A DNA stretch of 43,472 bases from Bacillota bacterium (GCA_017394515.1 JAFPXY010000033.1:1-43472), one strand, 5' to 3'. Shown: positions 32,514-41,050, counted from the first letter of the stretch. The notes: generated by a model not told the origin, from the letters alone. A program made the numbers and translations.

Positions 32514-34463
32514 ATGAGAGAGCGTTCAGGAAACAAAAGAATAATGAGAGTTTTTTGCGGGGCTCTGGTCATAATGATGACCTGTCTGGGCCTCGCTGGA
32601 TGTGGGATACCTATGGCTAAGACCTTGACTGAGGTCTCGAATGTTTCTGCCATAGGTATGTCTTTTTTGCCGGAACTGCCGAATTTTAGCACGCCTACCT
32701 CAAGAGAGGTGCCAAACGTCATAAGCCCGGTCAATGAAGAGGCTTTTGATCTGACGGAGCCCACGGCTTCGGAAACTTTAGAGGCGCTGTTTACCACGGT
32801 GGATCTGATGGATGCTACCATTGCGGACCTTCAAGAAGAGATGGAGGCGGGGAAACTCACTGCTGAGCAGCTGACTCAGATGTACATGGACAGGATCGAG
32901 GCTTACGATGACAAACTGGATCTCAATTCCATTATAAGCATAAATCCCAATGCGCTTAAGGAAGCCAGAAAGCTTGACCGCGAGCGTCTGAATGGAGATG
33001 TGCGGGGACCACTTCACGGCATTCCCATCGTCATCAAAGCCAATATCGATGTTAAAGGCATGGCGACTTCAGCAGGCGCAAAGATCTTAAAGAATATGGT
33101 GGCTACGGAGGATTCCTTTGTGGTAAAACAGCTTAAAGACGCCGGCGCTGTTATCCTGGCTCAGGCAAATATGTCAGAATTTGCATTTGCGACTTCTTCG
33201 TCCAGGTCGACTTTGGGCGGCTACGTGCATAACGCTTATGACACTACCAGGACGCCTGCGGGATCGTCCGGAGGCACTGCTGTGGCGGTGACCTGCAACT
33301 TCGCTGCGGCGGGTGTGGGAACGGATACGGACAAGCTGGTGGGCGACGGTTATACGGACAGCCTCACCGAGGATGGCCTGAAGGGAATGCGCATAGGTTA
33401 CCTGAACTATTCCTTTGGATATTCCTACGTTAGCGGTGACGATCTTAAGAACGCAAGGCTGAATAGCAAGATCAAGCCCATGCTCAGAAAGGCTATAAGA
33501 AATCTGGAGAAAGCCGGCGCGGAGCTGGTGGATCTGAGCGATGTGCTTACGACCGAGAAGATCGAGAGGATAACGGCTGGTATCGACGCATATACTTTTG
33601 AATATGATTTGAATAAGTATCTTAAAAATAAAGGTGAGACCGCAAAATACAAGACCCTGAGAGATCTTTTTGCTTATGGCAGGGATGGATCCACGTACAT
33701 GTATCTGGATCTGGTATCTTCGGGCACGGGAAATCCTGCGAGATCCTTTGGAACCACGTCGAATCCATACTGGAAAAAATTTGGAGAATTCCAAAGGATA
33801 GGAGGCTGGAACAGGGCTCTTGAGGGCAGGGCCAAGATTGCAAAAATACTCAAGGAAAACGACGTTGACGCGGTAGTGTTCCTGAATTTCTTCGATGTGG
33901 CAGAGAAGGAAAAGCCCTTGATCGAAGCGGCCCAAAGCAATGCCGACTACGATATGTCTTTCGGCTCCAAGCTGGGTCTGCCGGAGATCTCCATACCCAT
34001 GGGATTTTCAAGAGCTAGCAGCAGTTATAGAAATGAGATGCCCCTGGGACTTTCGGTCTTTGCGGCTTACGGTAAAGAACAGAAGCTCATGAAGATCGCC
34101 TATGCCTACGAGAAAGCGGCGGGGAAGAGCATCCGGAGGATGCCGGATGAGACTCCGGCCCTGGAGGATAAAGCCCTCAACAAATTCCTTAAAAACCTAA
34201 CGAAAGAAGCCTATGCCATTTCAAATACTAAGTACAGCAAGGGCTTTAAAGAAAAGGAAGAGCGTATGCTCAAGGCCTGCAGGAGGGCAGAGAAGGTGAA
34301 CACTAAAGATCCCTGCGCCACCTATGAGGTCGCCAGAGAGCTGGCGGATGCCTACGACAACGTGCTTATACACATGGAGTTAGATCAGCAGAAGGGCTTG
34401 ACCCAGGCCTTTTCCGGTGAAAGCATTTTATGTTCAAGTGGCATGAGCCATGGAAATTTATAA
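32514..34463 (+). CDS. Amidase-signature lipoprotein lacking its catalytic serine
   Basis: 649 residues (619 if started at the ATG at 32544). A signal peptide with lipobox LAGC precedes a linker and an amidase-signature domain with the LxxGxL-like helix EEMEAGKLTAEQLTQMYMDRI, catalytic lysine K175 in PIVIKANID and the cis-serine SSGGTA (251-256). After GVGTDT (267-272) the expected GGSIRxP segment with the nucleophile serine and the next about 50 residues are missing; the sequence jumps to DKLVGDGY and then GLKGMRIGYL, which normally follows. The deletion kept the frame. The C-terminal part is complete, with an additional lysine-rich tail of about 90 residues. It is probably inactive. ATG choice is uncertain: AGGAAAC precedes 32544. 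Confidence 0.82.
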   Translation: MRERSGNKRIMRVFCGALVIMMTCLGLAGCGIPMAKTLTEVSNVSAIGMSFLPELPNFSTPTSREVPNVISPVNEEAFDLTEPTASETLEALFTTVDLMDATIADLQEEMEAGKLTAEQLTQMYMDRIEAYDDKLDLNSIISINPNALKEARKLDRERLNGDVRGPLHGIPIVIKANIDVKGMATSAGAKILKNMVATEDSFVVKQLKDAGAVILAQANMSEFAFATSSSRSTLGGYVHNAYDTTRTPAGSSGGTAVAVTCNFAAAGVGTDTDKLVGDGYTDSLTEDGLKGMRIGYLNYSFGYSYVSGDDLKNARLNSKIKPMLRKAIRNLEKAGAELVDLSDVLTTEKIERITAGIDAYTFEYDLNKYLKNKGETAKYKTLRDLFAYGRDGSTYMYLDLVSSGTGNPARSFGTTSNPYWKKFGEFQRIGGWNRALEGRAKIAKILKENDVDAVVFLNFFDVAEKEKPLIEAAQSNADYDMSFGSKLGLPEISIPMGFSRASSSYRNEMPLGLSVFAAYGKEQKLMKIAYAYEKAAGKSIRRMPDETPALEDKALNKFLKNLTKEAYAISNTKYSKGFKEKEERMLKACRRAEKVNTKDPCATYEVARELADAYDNVLIHMELDQQKGLTQAFSGESILCSSGMSHGNL

Positions 34464-34475
34464 AAGAGGCAAGTT

Positions 34476-34867
34476 ATGAAGTACGATTTTGATCCTTTAG
34501 AGAGAAAATATCATTCCATAAGATATCCCATCTATGCCAAAGGCGGCATGGTGAACTGCTCAAGTCCTCAGGCTACATGCAGCCCCAGGGCCACCTTCAG
34601 GTCATGGCCAACTTTATCGACTTTCACATGAATCCTCAGCAGGCGCTGGACGCACCGCGCTGGCAGTGGCTGAGGGACGGAAGCGTAATAGTTGAGGACA
34701 GCATGGACCCCGGAATCGTGGAAGGACTTAAGGAACGAGGCCACGACGTAAGAATCACTTCGGATCTGGGTGCCTTTGGCCGGGGCCAGATGATAGTTCG
34801 CCTGGATAATGGCGTCCTGGTGGGCGGCACCGAGTCCAGGACCGACAGCAATATCGCATGTTTCTAA
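34476..34867 (+). pseudogene. Gamma-glutamyltransferase remnant (large internal deletion)
   Basis: The first 30 codons (MKYDFDPLERKY, YAKGGMVNCSSPQA) match the N terminus of gamma-glutamyltransferase. Near 34555 the frame changes and the rest (GYMQPQGHLQVMANFIDF, ALDAPRWQW, GRGQMIVRL, ESRTDSNIACF) is the C terminus of the same enzyme. About 400 residues with the catalytic threonine are missing. An AAGAGG site and the ATG survive. A dead gene next to another deletion-scarred gene. Confidence 0.85.
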
Positions 34868-34878
34868 AATATAAGCAA

Positions 34879-34905
34879 AAAACGGCAGCCGAAGCTGTCG
34901 TTTTA
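34879..34905. terminator. Bidirectional intrinsic terminator
   Basis: AAAACGGCAGC / GCTGTCGTTTT stem with a CGAA tetraloop, between the GGT remnant and leftward eutQ. Confidence 0.85.
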
Positions 34906-34930
34906 TGCTGCCTTTATATTGTGTGTCGGT

Positions 34931-35383
34931 TTACTGCCAGTCGGCGGGATAGGTCACGTAGACGTACCTGGTGAAGGACGGCGTCTGGAAGTGGATGTGG
35001 GAGTTCTTCGGTATGAAGATGATCTCACCGGGGTGAGCGGTGAGCACACGCCCATCGATTTCGATCTCCAAAACACCTTCGAGCACGATATCATACTCAT
35101 CGTAGGTCAGGGTCCATTCGAAGGCGGTGTGATCCAGCTCCATGATGCCGCAGCCCATGTTGGGAGCTTCCTTAAGGGTGGTGACGTCCTTAAGAGCAAC
35201 GCCCTTTTGCTCAAAGGGCTCGCATTTGACCGTGCTTTCCGTGATCTTCAGGATTCCGGAAGGATCCTTGATCTTTTCAAAGCCTTCAGAGGTCTCCACG
35301 GTCTGACCTGGATAGAGGTCATTTCCCAATCTTTCCTTTACAACTTTTTCGACTATATTTCTTACGGTCTTTTCATCAATCAT
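34931..35383 (-). CDS. eutQ: Ethanolamine utilisation cupin EutQ
   Basis: 150 residues. The C-terminal about 100 form a cupin of the EutQ type (MGCGIMELDHTAFEWTLTYDE, YDIVLEGVLEIEIDGR, HPGEIIFIPKNSHIHF). The N terminus, IDEKTVRNIVEKVVKERLG, is an amphipathic helix very like targeting peptides that bring enzymes into bacterial microcompartments. EutQ has been reported as an acetate-kinase-like or assembly factor in Salmonella, where the protein is longer. It is read leftward, away from the main cluster, and overlaps the CPBP gene by 4 bp. Confidence 0.88.
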   Translation of the reverse strand: MIDEKTVRNIVEKVVKERLGNDLYPGQTVETSEGFEKIKDPSGILKITESTVKCEPFEQKGVALKDVTTLKEAPNMGCGIMELDHTAFEWTLTYDEYDIVLEGVLEIEIDGRVLTAHPGEIIFIPKNSHIHFQTPSFTRYVYVTYPADWQ

Positions 35384-36351
35384 TTTTTCTTACCTCTTTT
35401 GGCGTTTTCCTTTGCTTCTAACTTAGCCTGCTGTTTTTCGGCCAGGGCGTTCTGCTTCTGAATGTAGCGCTCTACGTTCTTTTCCACCTTGGGCTCGGCC
35501 TTGGTTATGATCTTTTCCTTGTACTTATCTCTGCTTTCGGAGAATGCTTTCTTCAATTGAGCAGCAGGATCATCATCTTCCATTCCGAAATCATCAAAGA
35601 CGCCTTCTGCATTGTAAGCCTTTATGAGCTTAATACCATACCAGATCATGCCGAGAATTCCCAGAGCAAAGATGAACATGGCAGCCTTTCCAAGGACGGG
35701 AGTGTCCGAAGTGCTGTTGATGGCAGTCAGCCTCATGAGATAGATCAGCACGAAGTGATATATTACATTGGCTCCCAGCTTGCGGTATCTCAGATAGAGA
35801 CCGGTAAAGAGGGTGCCGATGCCTATAGCCAGGGCGACAGCTGTGATGCCTGCCGTGATCCCATCTACGAAGCTGAACGAATAGAACACAACGTAGCAGA
35901 AGATCATGGCGGCTTCTTCCTTAAGTCCTTTACGGCTGAAGATGAGATCACCGAAGGCTCTGAAGACGGTCTCGTCCGCAACAGCTATGAACAGGGTCTC
36001 GATGATGAGCACCAGGTTCAGAGGGATGTTATTTGCCCAACCCAGATCCGGGCGGTAAAAGTTCGATATGACTATCAAACTTATCCAGAGGCATACCCAG
36101 TAGAGAGCTCCCTTGTCGATGATCCTGGGGTTCAGATCCATTTTGTAATCGGCCATCCTGAGATAGATGATGAAGCCCGCGGCTAGGACTATGTTAGCCA
36201 GCATTGACATCTGCTGAGCCTGCCCCAGATTCCAGTTGATGACCCGAGATCCTATGGCGGGAGCTAGGAAAAACAGCGTCACGCCTCCGTAGATCGCCAG
36301 CTCTTTTATGAAATTGTTAGTATTGTTTTTTGTAGAATTCATAGCACTCAT
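35380..36351 (-). CDS. CPBP-family intramembrane protein with charged tail
   Basis: 323 residues with about eight membrane segments, then a lysine/glutamate-rich cytoplasmic tail (about 245-323). The CPBP glutamate-arginine motif appears as DETVFR (126-131) rather than EExxxR, and the histidine motif as NVIYHF (H199). The family includes CaaX-type and bacteriocin-immunity proteases; the altered first glutamate leaves activity open. It is first in a leftward pair with eutQ, which is an unusual partner for an ethanolamine gene. Confidence 0.75.
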   Translation of the reverse strand: MSAMNSTKNNTNNFIKELAIYGGVTLFFLAPAIGSRVINWNLGQAQQMSMLANIVLAAGFIIYLRMADYKMDLNPRIIDKGALYWVCLWISLIVISNFYRPDLGWANNIPLNLVLIIETLFIAVADETVFRAFGDLIFSRKGLKEEAAMIFCYVVFYSFSFVDGITAGITAVALAIGIGTLFTGLYLRYRKLGANVIYHFVLIYLMRLTAINSTSDTPVLGKAAMFIFALGILGMIWYGIKLIKAYNAEGVFDDFGMEDDDPAAQLKKAFSESRDKYKEKIITKAEPKVEKNVERYIQKQNALAEKQQAKLEAKENAKRGKKK

Positions 36352-36450
36352 AATTATACAAAATATATTAAATCATTTTTGAATCTCCGTCAAGACGGAC
36401 CTCCCTTAGTAGGCTTTTAGCAGGCGGCGGGATGACGGTGCAAAAAACTC

Positions 36451-36479
36451 TTGACATCAGGTCTTTAGCAGGGTAAACT
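36451..36479 (+). promoter_or_regulatory. Promoter of the eutV-type regulator
   Basis: TTGACA (36451-36456), 17-bp spacer, TAAACT (36474-36479). A GCAAAAAA word lies just upstream (36440-36447). Confidence 0.75.
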
Positions 36480-36485
36480 ATATAT

Positions 36486-36553
36486 GATGTACAACGGCGT
36501 GCATCTATAAATAGCATGGGAGCTTATGTGATATTTTCGCGTAAGCTTTTTTT
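36486..36553 (+). promoter_or_regulatory. ANTAR antiterminator leader 1 (before eutV)
   Basis: Hairpin P1: GATGTAC / GTGCATC with hexaloop AACGGC (36486-36505). After a 5-base linker, hairpin P2: ATAGC / GCT-t-AT with hexaloop ATGGGA (36511-36527). Both loops have A at position 1 and G at position 4, the signature that ANTAR proteins bind. P2 shares GCTTAT with the 5' arm of a terminator, AGCTTATG / CGTAAGCT followed by seven T (36521-36553), so P2 and the terminator exclude each other. Confidence 0.87.
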
Positions 36554-36591
36554 GTAACTTAAAGCGGTCAGCCGCAAGGGGATATTAAGAT

Positions 36592-37173
36592 ATGGCAACA
36601 AGAGTGGTCATCGCAGATGATGATGTAATTACAAGACTCGATATCAAGGAAGCTCTGGAATATCAGGGATACGATGTGGTCGGCGAAGCAGCCGACGGCA
36701 TTGACGCTGTTGAGCTGTGCCAGAACTTAAACCCCGACGCCGTCCTTCTGGATGTGAAGATGCCGGTCATGGACGGACTTACGGCAGCAAGGCTCATCAA
36801 CAGTGATCAGAAGAATATCGCGATCATAATGTTAACGGCCTACAACGACAAGCAGTTTGTGGACAAGGCTGCGGACTTCGGAGCCCAGGGATACCTGGTG
36901 AAGCCCATCGACGAAAGGTCTCTCATACCCACCATCGAGATCGCCATCAAGAGGGTCAAGGAACTGGCTCAGCTGAAGATCTCCGTTGAAGAACAGGAGC
37001 GTAAGCTGGAAGAGAGAAAGATCGTCGAAAAGGCCAAGGGCATCCTCATGAAGAACAACACCATTTCAGAGGACGAAGCATACAAATATCTCCGCTCCAT
37101 CAGCATGAACAAGAGAAAGTCCATAGCTGAGGTGGCCAAGATAATCGTAGACACCGAAAGCATGCTGCATTAA
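36592..37173 (+). CDS. eutV: ANTAR response regulator (EutV type)
   Basis: 193 residues: receiver domain (1-120) with acid pocket D10/D11, phosphorylated D54 in LLDVKMP and K105 in LVKP, then a coiled-coil linker and an ANTAR RNA-binding domain (about 130-190; VEKAKGILMKNNTISEDEAYKYLRS). When phosphorylated, such proteins dimerise and bind paired hexaloop hairpins to prevent termination. Its own leader and the eutA leader both carry that structure. The histidine kinase eutW that normally follows is absent here; the kinase may lie elsewhere. Confidence 0.93.
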   Translation: MATRVVIADDDVITRLDIKEALEYQGYDVVGEAADGIDAVELCQNLNPDAVLLDVKMPVMDGLTAARLINSDQKNIAIIMLTAYNDKQFVDKAADFGAQGYLVKPIDERSLIPTIEIAIKRVKELAQLKISVEEQERKLEERKIVEKAKGILMKNNTISEDEAYKYLRSISMNKRKSIAEVAKIIVDTESMLH

Positions 37174-37208
37174 AAGGCTGCAGGAATTTTTTGAAAAAGT
37201 AAATACAG

Positions 37209-37277
37209 TTCACAACGATGTGAATGAGTGCAAAGGAGCGCAAAGGACCCCTCGGGTTTTACTTTGGCTCTTTTTTT
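37209..37277 (+). promoter_or_regulatory. ANTAR antiterminator leader 2 (before eutA)
   Basis: P1: TTCAC / GTGAA with hexaloop AACGAT (37209-37224). Linker of 3 bases. P2: GTGC / GCGC with hexaloop AAAGGA (37228-37241). Both loops have A1 and G4. The terminator GAGC-g-CAAAG / CTTTG-GCTC with a run of eight T (37236-37277) uses the 3' strand of P2 as its 5' arm. A textbook mutually exclusive pair controlling the structural eut genes. Confidence 0.88.
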
Positions 37278-37323
37278 AATCTGAAGGCCTGGGCGTACAG
37301 GCTAAAAGAAAAAGAGGAACGAT

Positions 37324-38766
37324 ATGTCCTTAGGAGAAAAAAACAACAAAATATTATCAGTAGGGATCGACATAGGAACGACGACCACGAGCATGATACT
37401 GAGCAAACTCGCCGTTGAGAACACTGCGATGGTATACATGGCACCAAACGTGGAATTGACGTCCAAGGAGATAATCTACAAAAGCCCGGTGTATCTGACT
37501 CCCCTGATCTCAGAGGAGAGACTTGACGGAGACAAGATCCGCGAGATCATCGAAAACGAATACCGGAGCGCAGGCATCACCCCCGATGACGTGGACAGCG
37601 GTGCCGTGATCATCACCGGAGAATCCGCCCTTAAGGAGAACGCCAGGCTGATCACCGACAAGCTTTCCGAGTTCGCAGGCGACTTCGTAGTCGCTACGGC
37701 CGGACCGGACCTGGAGTCCATCATCGCAGGGAGAGGAGCCGGGACGGAATCTTTTTCTAAAGTCTATGGCTGCGTTGCAGCAAACCTGGACATAGGAGGA
37801 GGCACCACGAATATCTCGGTGTTCAACTGCGGAGATCTGGTAGCGCAGACTTGTATCGACGTGGGAGGCCGCCTCATCAGATACGATGATCACGGTGAGA
37901 TAACCTATGTATCCAAGAGATTCAACGACGTGGGTAAGGAAAGAAACATCTACGTGGTTCCCGGCATGAGAGTCGATGACAATAAGATGGCTCTGGCGGG
38001 AGACCTGCTCTCAGACGTCATATTGGATGCGGTCCATCAGGAGCACTACAGCTTCACCAGGATCGCCACCACGAAGAATTCCAGGAAACTGAATCTCACC
38101 TATCCGATCCAGTTCATCACTCTCTCGGGAGGAGTCGCAGATTGCTACTACAACGATGAACAGGATCTGTACAAGTATAACGATCTGGGAGTGGCCATCG
38201 CACAGGCTCTTAGGAAGAAATTCCAGTCTGAACCCTATGAGATCGTCGAATCCAAGGAGACCATAAGGGCCACCGTGGTGGGAGCCGGTATCTACACGAC
38301 GGAAGTAAGCGGATCCACCATTTCCTACTCTGAAGAGGTCTTCCCCCTTAAGAACCTTCCGGTATTCAAGGTGGGTGAGAAGGCGGAGCAAGCCCTCTAC
38401 GAATGCGATACAAGGATCGCCAGAGAAGAGCTGGGCTGGTTCCTGGATCAATCACAGAACGAGAAGATAGGCATCTGTATCAAGGGCAAGAAAAAAGCCT
38501 CTTATCAGGATATCATCAACCTGGCCAAATCCCTTGTAGAGATCGATGAGGATTGTCTCGGCTGGGACACACCTCTGGTGGTCTTAAGCGAGAACGACAT
38601 GGCCAAAGCCCTTGGACAGATGATCGAACGCGAAATAAAGAACGACAAATGTGTGCTCTGTCTTGACAAGATCAAGATGGGCTCAGGAGACTATATCGAT
38701 ATCGGCAAACCCATACTTAACGGAATAGCCGTACCGATCGTCATCAAGACATTGATTTTTAACTAA
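37324..38766 (+). CDS. eutA: Ethanolamine ammonia-lyase reactivating factor EutA
   Basis: 480 residues, full length. The Hsp70/actin-like ATPase fold is visible: phosphate-1 loop GIDIGTTTTSMILSK near the N terminus and phosphate-2 LDIGGGTTNISVFNCG about residue 157. EutA exchanges damaged cobalamin on the lyase in an ATP-dependent way. It is the first structural gene after the second ANTAR leader, and AAAGAGGAACG precedes the ATG. Confidence 0.95.
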   Translation: MSLGEKNNKILSVGIDIGTTTTSMILSKLAVENTAMVYMAPNVELTSKEIIYKSPVYLTPLISEERLDGDKIREIIENEYRSAGITPDDVDSGAVIITGESALKENARLITDKLSEFAGDFVVATAGPDLESIIAGRGAGTESFSKVYGCVAANLDIGGGTTNISVFNCGDLVAQTCIDVGGRLIRYDDHGEITYVSKRFNDVGKERNIYVVPGMRVDDNKMALAGDLLSDVILDAVHQEHYSFTRIATTKNSRKLNLTYPIQFITLSGGVADCYYNDEQDLYKYNDLGVAIAQALRKKFQSEPYEIVESKETIRATVVGAGIYTTEVSGSTISYSEEVFPLKNLPVFKVGEKAEQALYECDTRIAREELGWFLDQSQNEKIGICIKGKKKASYQDIINLAKSLVEIDEDCLGWDTPLVVLSENDMAKALGQMIEREIKNDKCVLCLDKIKMGSGDYIDIGKPILNGIAVPIVIKTLIFN

Positions 38767-38781
38767 TGGAGGTGTGAGACC

Positions 38782-40149
38782 TTGAGACTTAAGACACTGC
38801 TTGGCGGAACTACATACCAGTTCAACTCCGTAAAAGAAGTCTTGGCAAAGGCCAACGAAAAGAAATCCGGAGACGAGATGGCAGGTCTGGCAGCTAGCAG
38901 CGTATCCGAAAGAATAGCCGCAAAGGAAGTTCTTTCGAACCTGCTTGTAAAGGACATCAGAAACAACCCGGTAGTTCCATATGAAGAAGATGAAGTAACC
39001 AGGATCATCCAGGACAACTGCTGCGACATAATGTACAACAGGATCAAAAACTGGTCCATGGCGGAGCTGAGAGAATACATTCTTTCCGAGAGGACCACAG
39101 AGGATGACATCAAGAAGCTTTCCAACGGACTGACCTCCGAGGTAGTAGCAGGAGTTGCAAAGCTCATGTCCAATCTGGACCTGGTATACGGCGCAGGCAA
39201 GGTAAGAGTACCCGCTACCTGCAACACCACCATCGGACTGAGAGGGACCCTTTCCACCAGACTTCAGCCCAACCACCCGGTGGACGGCGTGGACGGTATC
39301 AGAGCCTCGCTCTATGAAGGCTTAAGCTATGGAACAGGCGACGCGGTTCTGGGACTTAACCCGGTAAACAATACCGTAGGATCCTGCAAACAGGTTCTGG
39401 AACTCTTCGATGAGGTGAAGCGCAAGTTCGATATTCCCACTCAGATATGCGTGCTTGCTCATATTACCATCCAAATCGAAGCAGTAAGGCAGGGAGCTCC
39501 CTGCGACATGATCTTCCAGTCCATAGCCGGTTCCGAGAAGGGCAATTCAGCCTTCGGATTCAGCGCAGCCACCGTGCACGAAGCATATGAGCTTCTGAGA
39601 GAGAAGGGTACCAGCAAGGGCGAGAACCTGCTGTACTTTGAGACCGGACAGGGTTCGGAACTTTCCTCAGACGCCCACTTCGATTCGGACCAGGTTACCA
39701 TGGAGGCCAGATGCTATGGCTTCGCAAAAAACTTCAAGCCCTTCATGGTAAACACGGTAGTAGGCTTCATCGGCCCCGAGTACCTGTACGATTCAAGACA
39801 GGTCATCCGTGCTGGACTTGAAGACCACTTCATGGGCAAGCTCACCGGCATCCCCATGGGATGTGACTGCTGCTACACCAACCACATGGATGCGGATCAG
39901 AACGATATCGAAAACCTGTCGATACTTCTTTCGGCAGCCGGCGTAAACTACATCCTGGGAGTTCCTTCCGGAGACGACGTCATGCTGAATTATCAGACCA
40001 ACGCCTACCACGACACCGCAGCCCTTCGTGAGCTTCTGGGCTTAAGACCCATCAAGCCCTTCGAGGAGTGGTGTGAAAAGATGGGCATCATGGAGAACGG
40101 CAAACTCACCAAGTATGCCGGAGATCCGTCCATATTCATGAGAAGGTAG
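38782..40149 (+). CDS. eutB: Ethanolamine ammonia-lyase large subunit EutB
   Basis: 455 residues, matching EutB over its whole length. Seen: RNNPVVPYEEDEVTRIIQD, TTIGLRGTLSTRLQPNHP, EGLSYGTGDAVLG, YFETGQGSELSS (substrate-site glutamate region) and MGCDCCYTNHMDADQND. With EutC it forms the adenosylcobalamin enzyme that splits ethanolamine into acetaldehyde and ammonia. Translation starts at TTG (38782) behind GGAGGTG; the next ATG is far inside. Confidence 0.97.
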   Translation: MRLKTLLGGTTYQFNSVKEVLAKANEKKSGDEMAGLAASSVSERIAAKEVLSNLLVKDIRNNPVVPYEEDEVTRIIQDNCCDIMYNRIKNWSMAELREYILSERTTEDDIKKLSNGLTSEVVAGVAKLMSNLDLVYGAGKVRVPATCNTTIGLRGTLSTRLQPNHPVDGVDGIRASLYEGLSYGTGDAVLGLNPVNNTVGSCKQVLELFDEVKRKFDIPTQICVLAHITIQIEAVRQGAPCDMIFQSIAGSEKGNSAFGFSAATVHEAYELLREKGTSKGENLLYFETGQGSELSSDAHFDSDQVTMEARCYGFAKNFKPFMVNTVVGFIGPEYLYDSRQVIRAGLEDHFMGKLTGIPMGCDCCYTNHMDADQNDIENLSILLSAAGVNYILGVPSGDDVMLNYQTNAYHDTAALRELLGLRPIKPFEEWCEKMGIMENGKLTKYAGDPSIFMRR

Positions 40150-40162
40150 AAAGGAGGACGCC

Positions 40163-41035
40163 ATGGACAACAGACAATTAGTTGATCTCATAACTAAAGA
40201 AGTCATGAAAGTCCTGAGAGAAAACGGACTCCTTGACGAACCGTATTCGGACGGTGGTTGGTCAGGTACCGACACTTCTCTTTTGGACTTAACATCAAAG
40301 GAATACAAGGACACCATCCAGGTGACCGACCCTGAAAACCAGCTGGCCATAAACGCCATGAGACGTTCCACCACTGCCAGGGTTGGCATAGGACGGGCAG
40401 GCGCAAGGCTCACCACCAAGGCCATGCTTTCCTTGAGAGCCGACCACGCTATGGCAAAAGATGCCGTGCTCAAGGCCGCGGATGAGAACATACTTAGGGA
40501 AATGAACCTTCCGGTCATACAGTCTCAGGCTCGTGAGATCAATGAGCATCTTACCAGGCCTGACCTGGGCCGTAAACTTCCGCCTGAATCCGTGGACTTC
40601 ATAAAGAAGAACTGCAAAATGAACCCTCAGGTGCAGATCTACGTATCCGACGGACTTTCAAATTCGGCCATAGATGAGAACATCAGGGAGATCCTTCCTG
40701 CTTTGATGGATGGACTTAAACACAGAGGAATAGATACGGGAACTCCATTTTTTGTAAGATTCGGAAGAGTTCCCACCATGGACGTGATCTCAGAGATCAC
40801 CGGCGCGGAAGTAACCGTGGTACTCTTAGGAGAACGTCCGGGACTCGCGGCAGCTGACAGCATGTCGGCCTACATGGCCTACAAGGCTACGGTAGGAATG
40901 CCGGAGTCAAGAAGAACAGTAGTGTCAAACATCCACAAGAACGGCATCCAGCCTGTAGAGGCAGGCGCCTACCTTGTGGAGATAATAGAAAAGATGCTTC
41001 AGACCAAATCCAGCGGCGTGGATCTGGTACTGTAG
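40163..41035 (+). CDS. eutC: Ethanolamine ammonia-lyase small subunit EutC
   Basis: 290 residues. The C-terminal two thirds form the cobalamin-binding EutC core (ARVGIGRAGARLTTKAMLS, then GLSNSAIDENI and LLGERPGLAAADSMSAYMAYK). The N terminus, RQLVDLITKEVMKVLREN, is an amphipathic helix followed by a flexible linker, the known position of the microcompartment targeting peptide in EutC. AAAGGAGG precedes the ATG. Its ITKEV core is identical with that of the C-terminal helix of the dehydrogenase. Confidence 0.96.
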   Translation: MDNRQLVDLITKEVMKVLRENGLLDEPYSDGGWSGTDTSLLDLTSKEYKDTIQVTDPENQLAINAMRRSTTARVGIGRAGARLTTKAMLSLRADHAMAKDAVLKAADENILREMNLPVIQSQAREINEHLTRPDLGRKLPPESVDFIKKNCKMNPQVQIYVSDGLSNSAIDENIREILPALMDGLKHRGIDTGTPFFVRFGRVPTMDVISEITGAEVTVVLLGERPGLAAADSMSAYMAYKATVGMPESRRTVVSNIHKNGIQPVEAGAYLVEIIEKMLQTKSSGVDLVL

Positions 41036-41050
41036 GAAGGAGGTGCATTA

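Noticed and set aside
37174-37323. Adenosylcobalamin riboswitch before eutA
   Set aside because: The stretch is only about 150 bases, is explained fully by the ANTAR hairpins and terminator, and has no B12-box-like segment that I can see.
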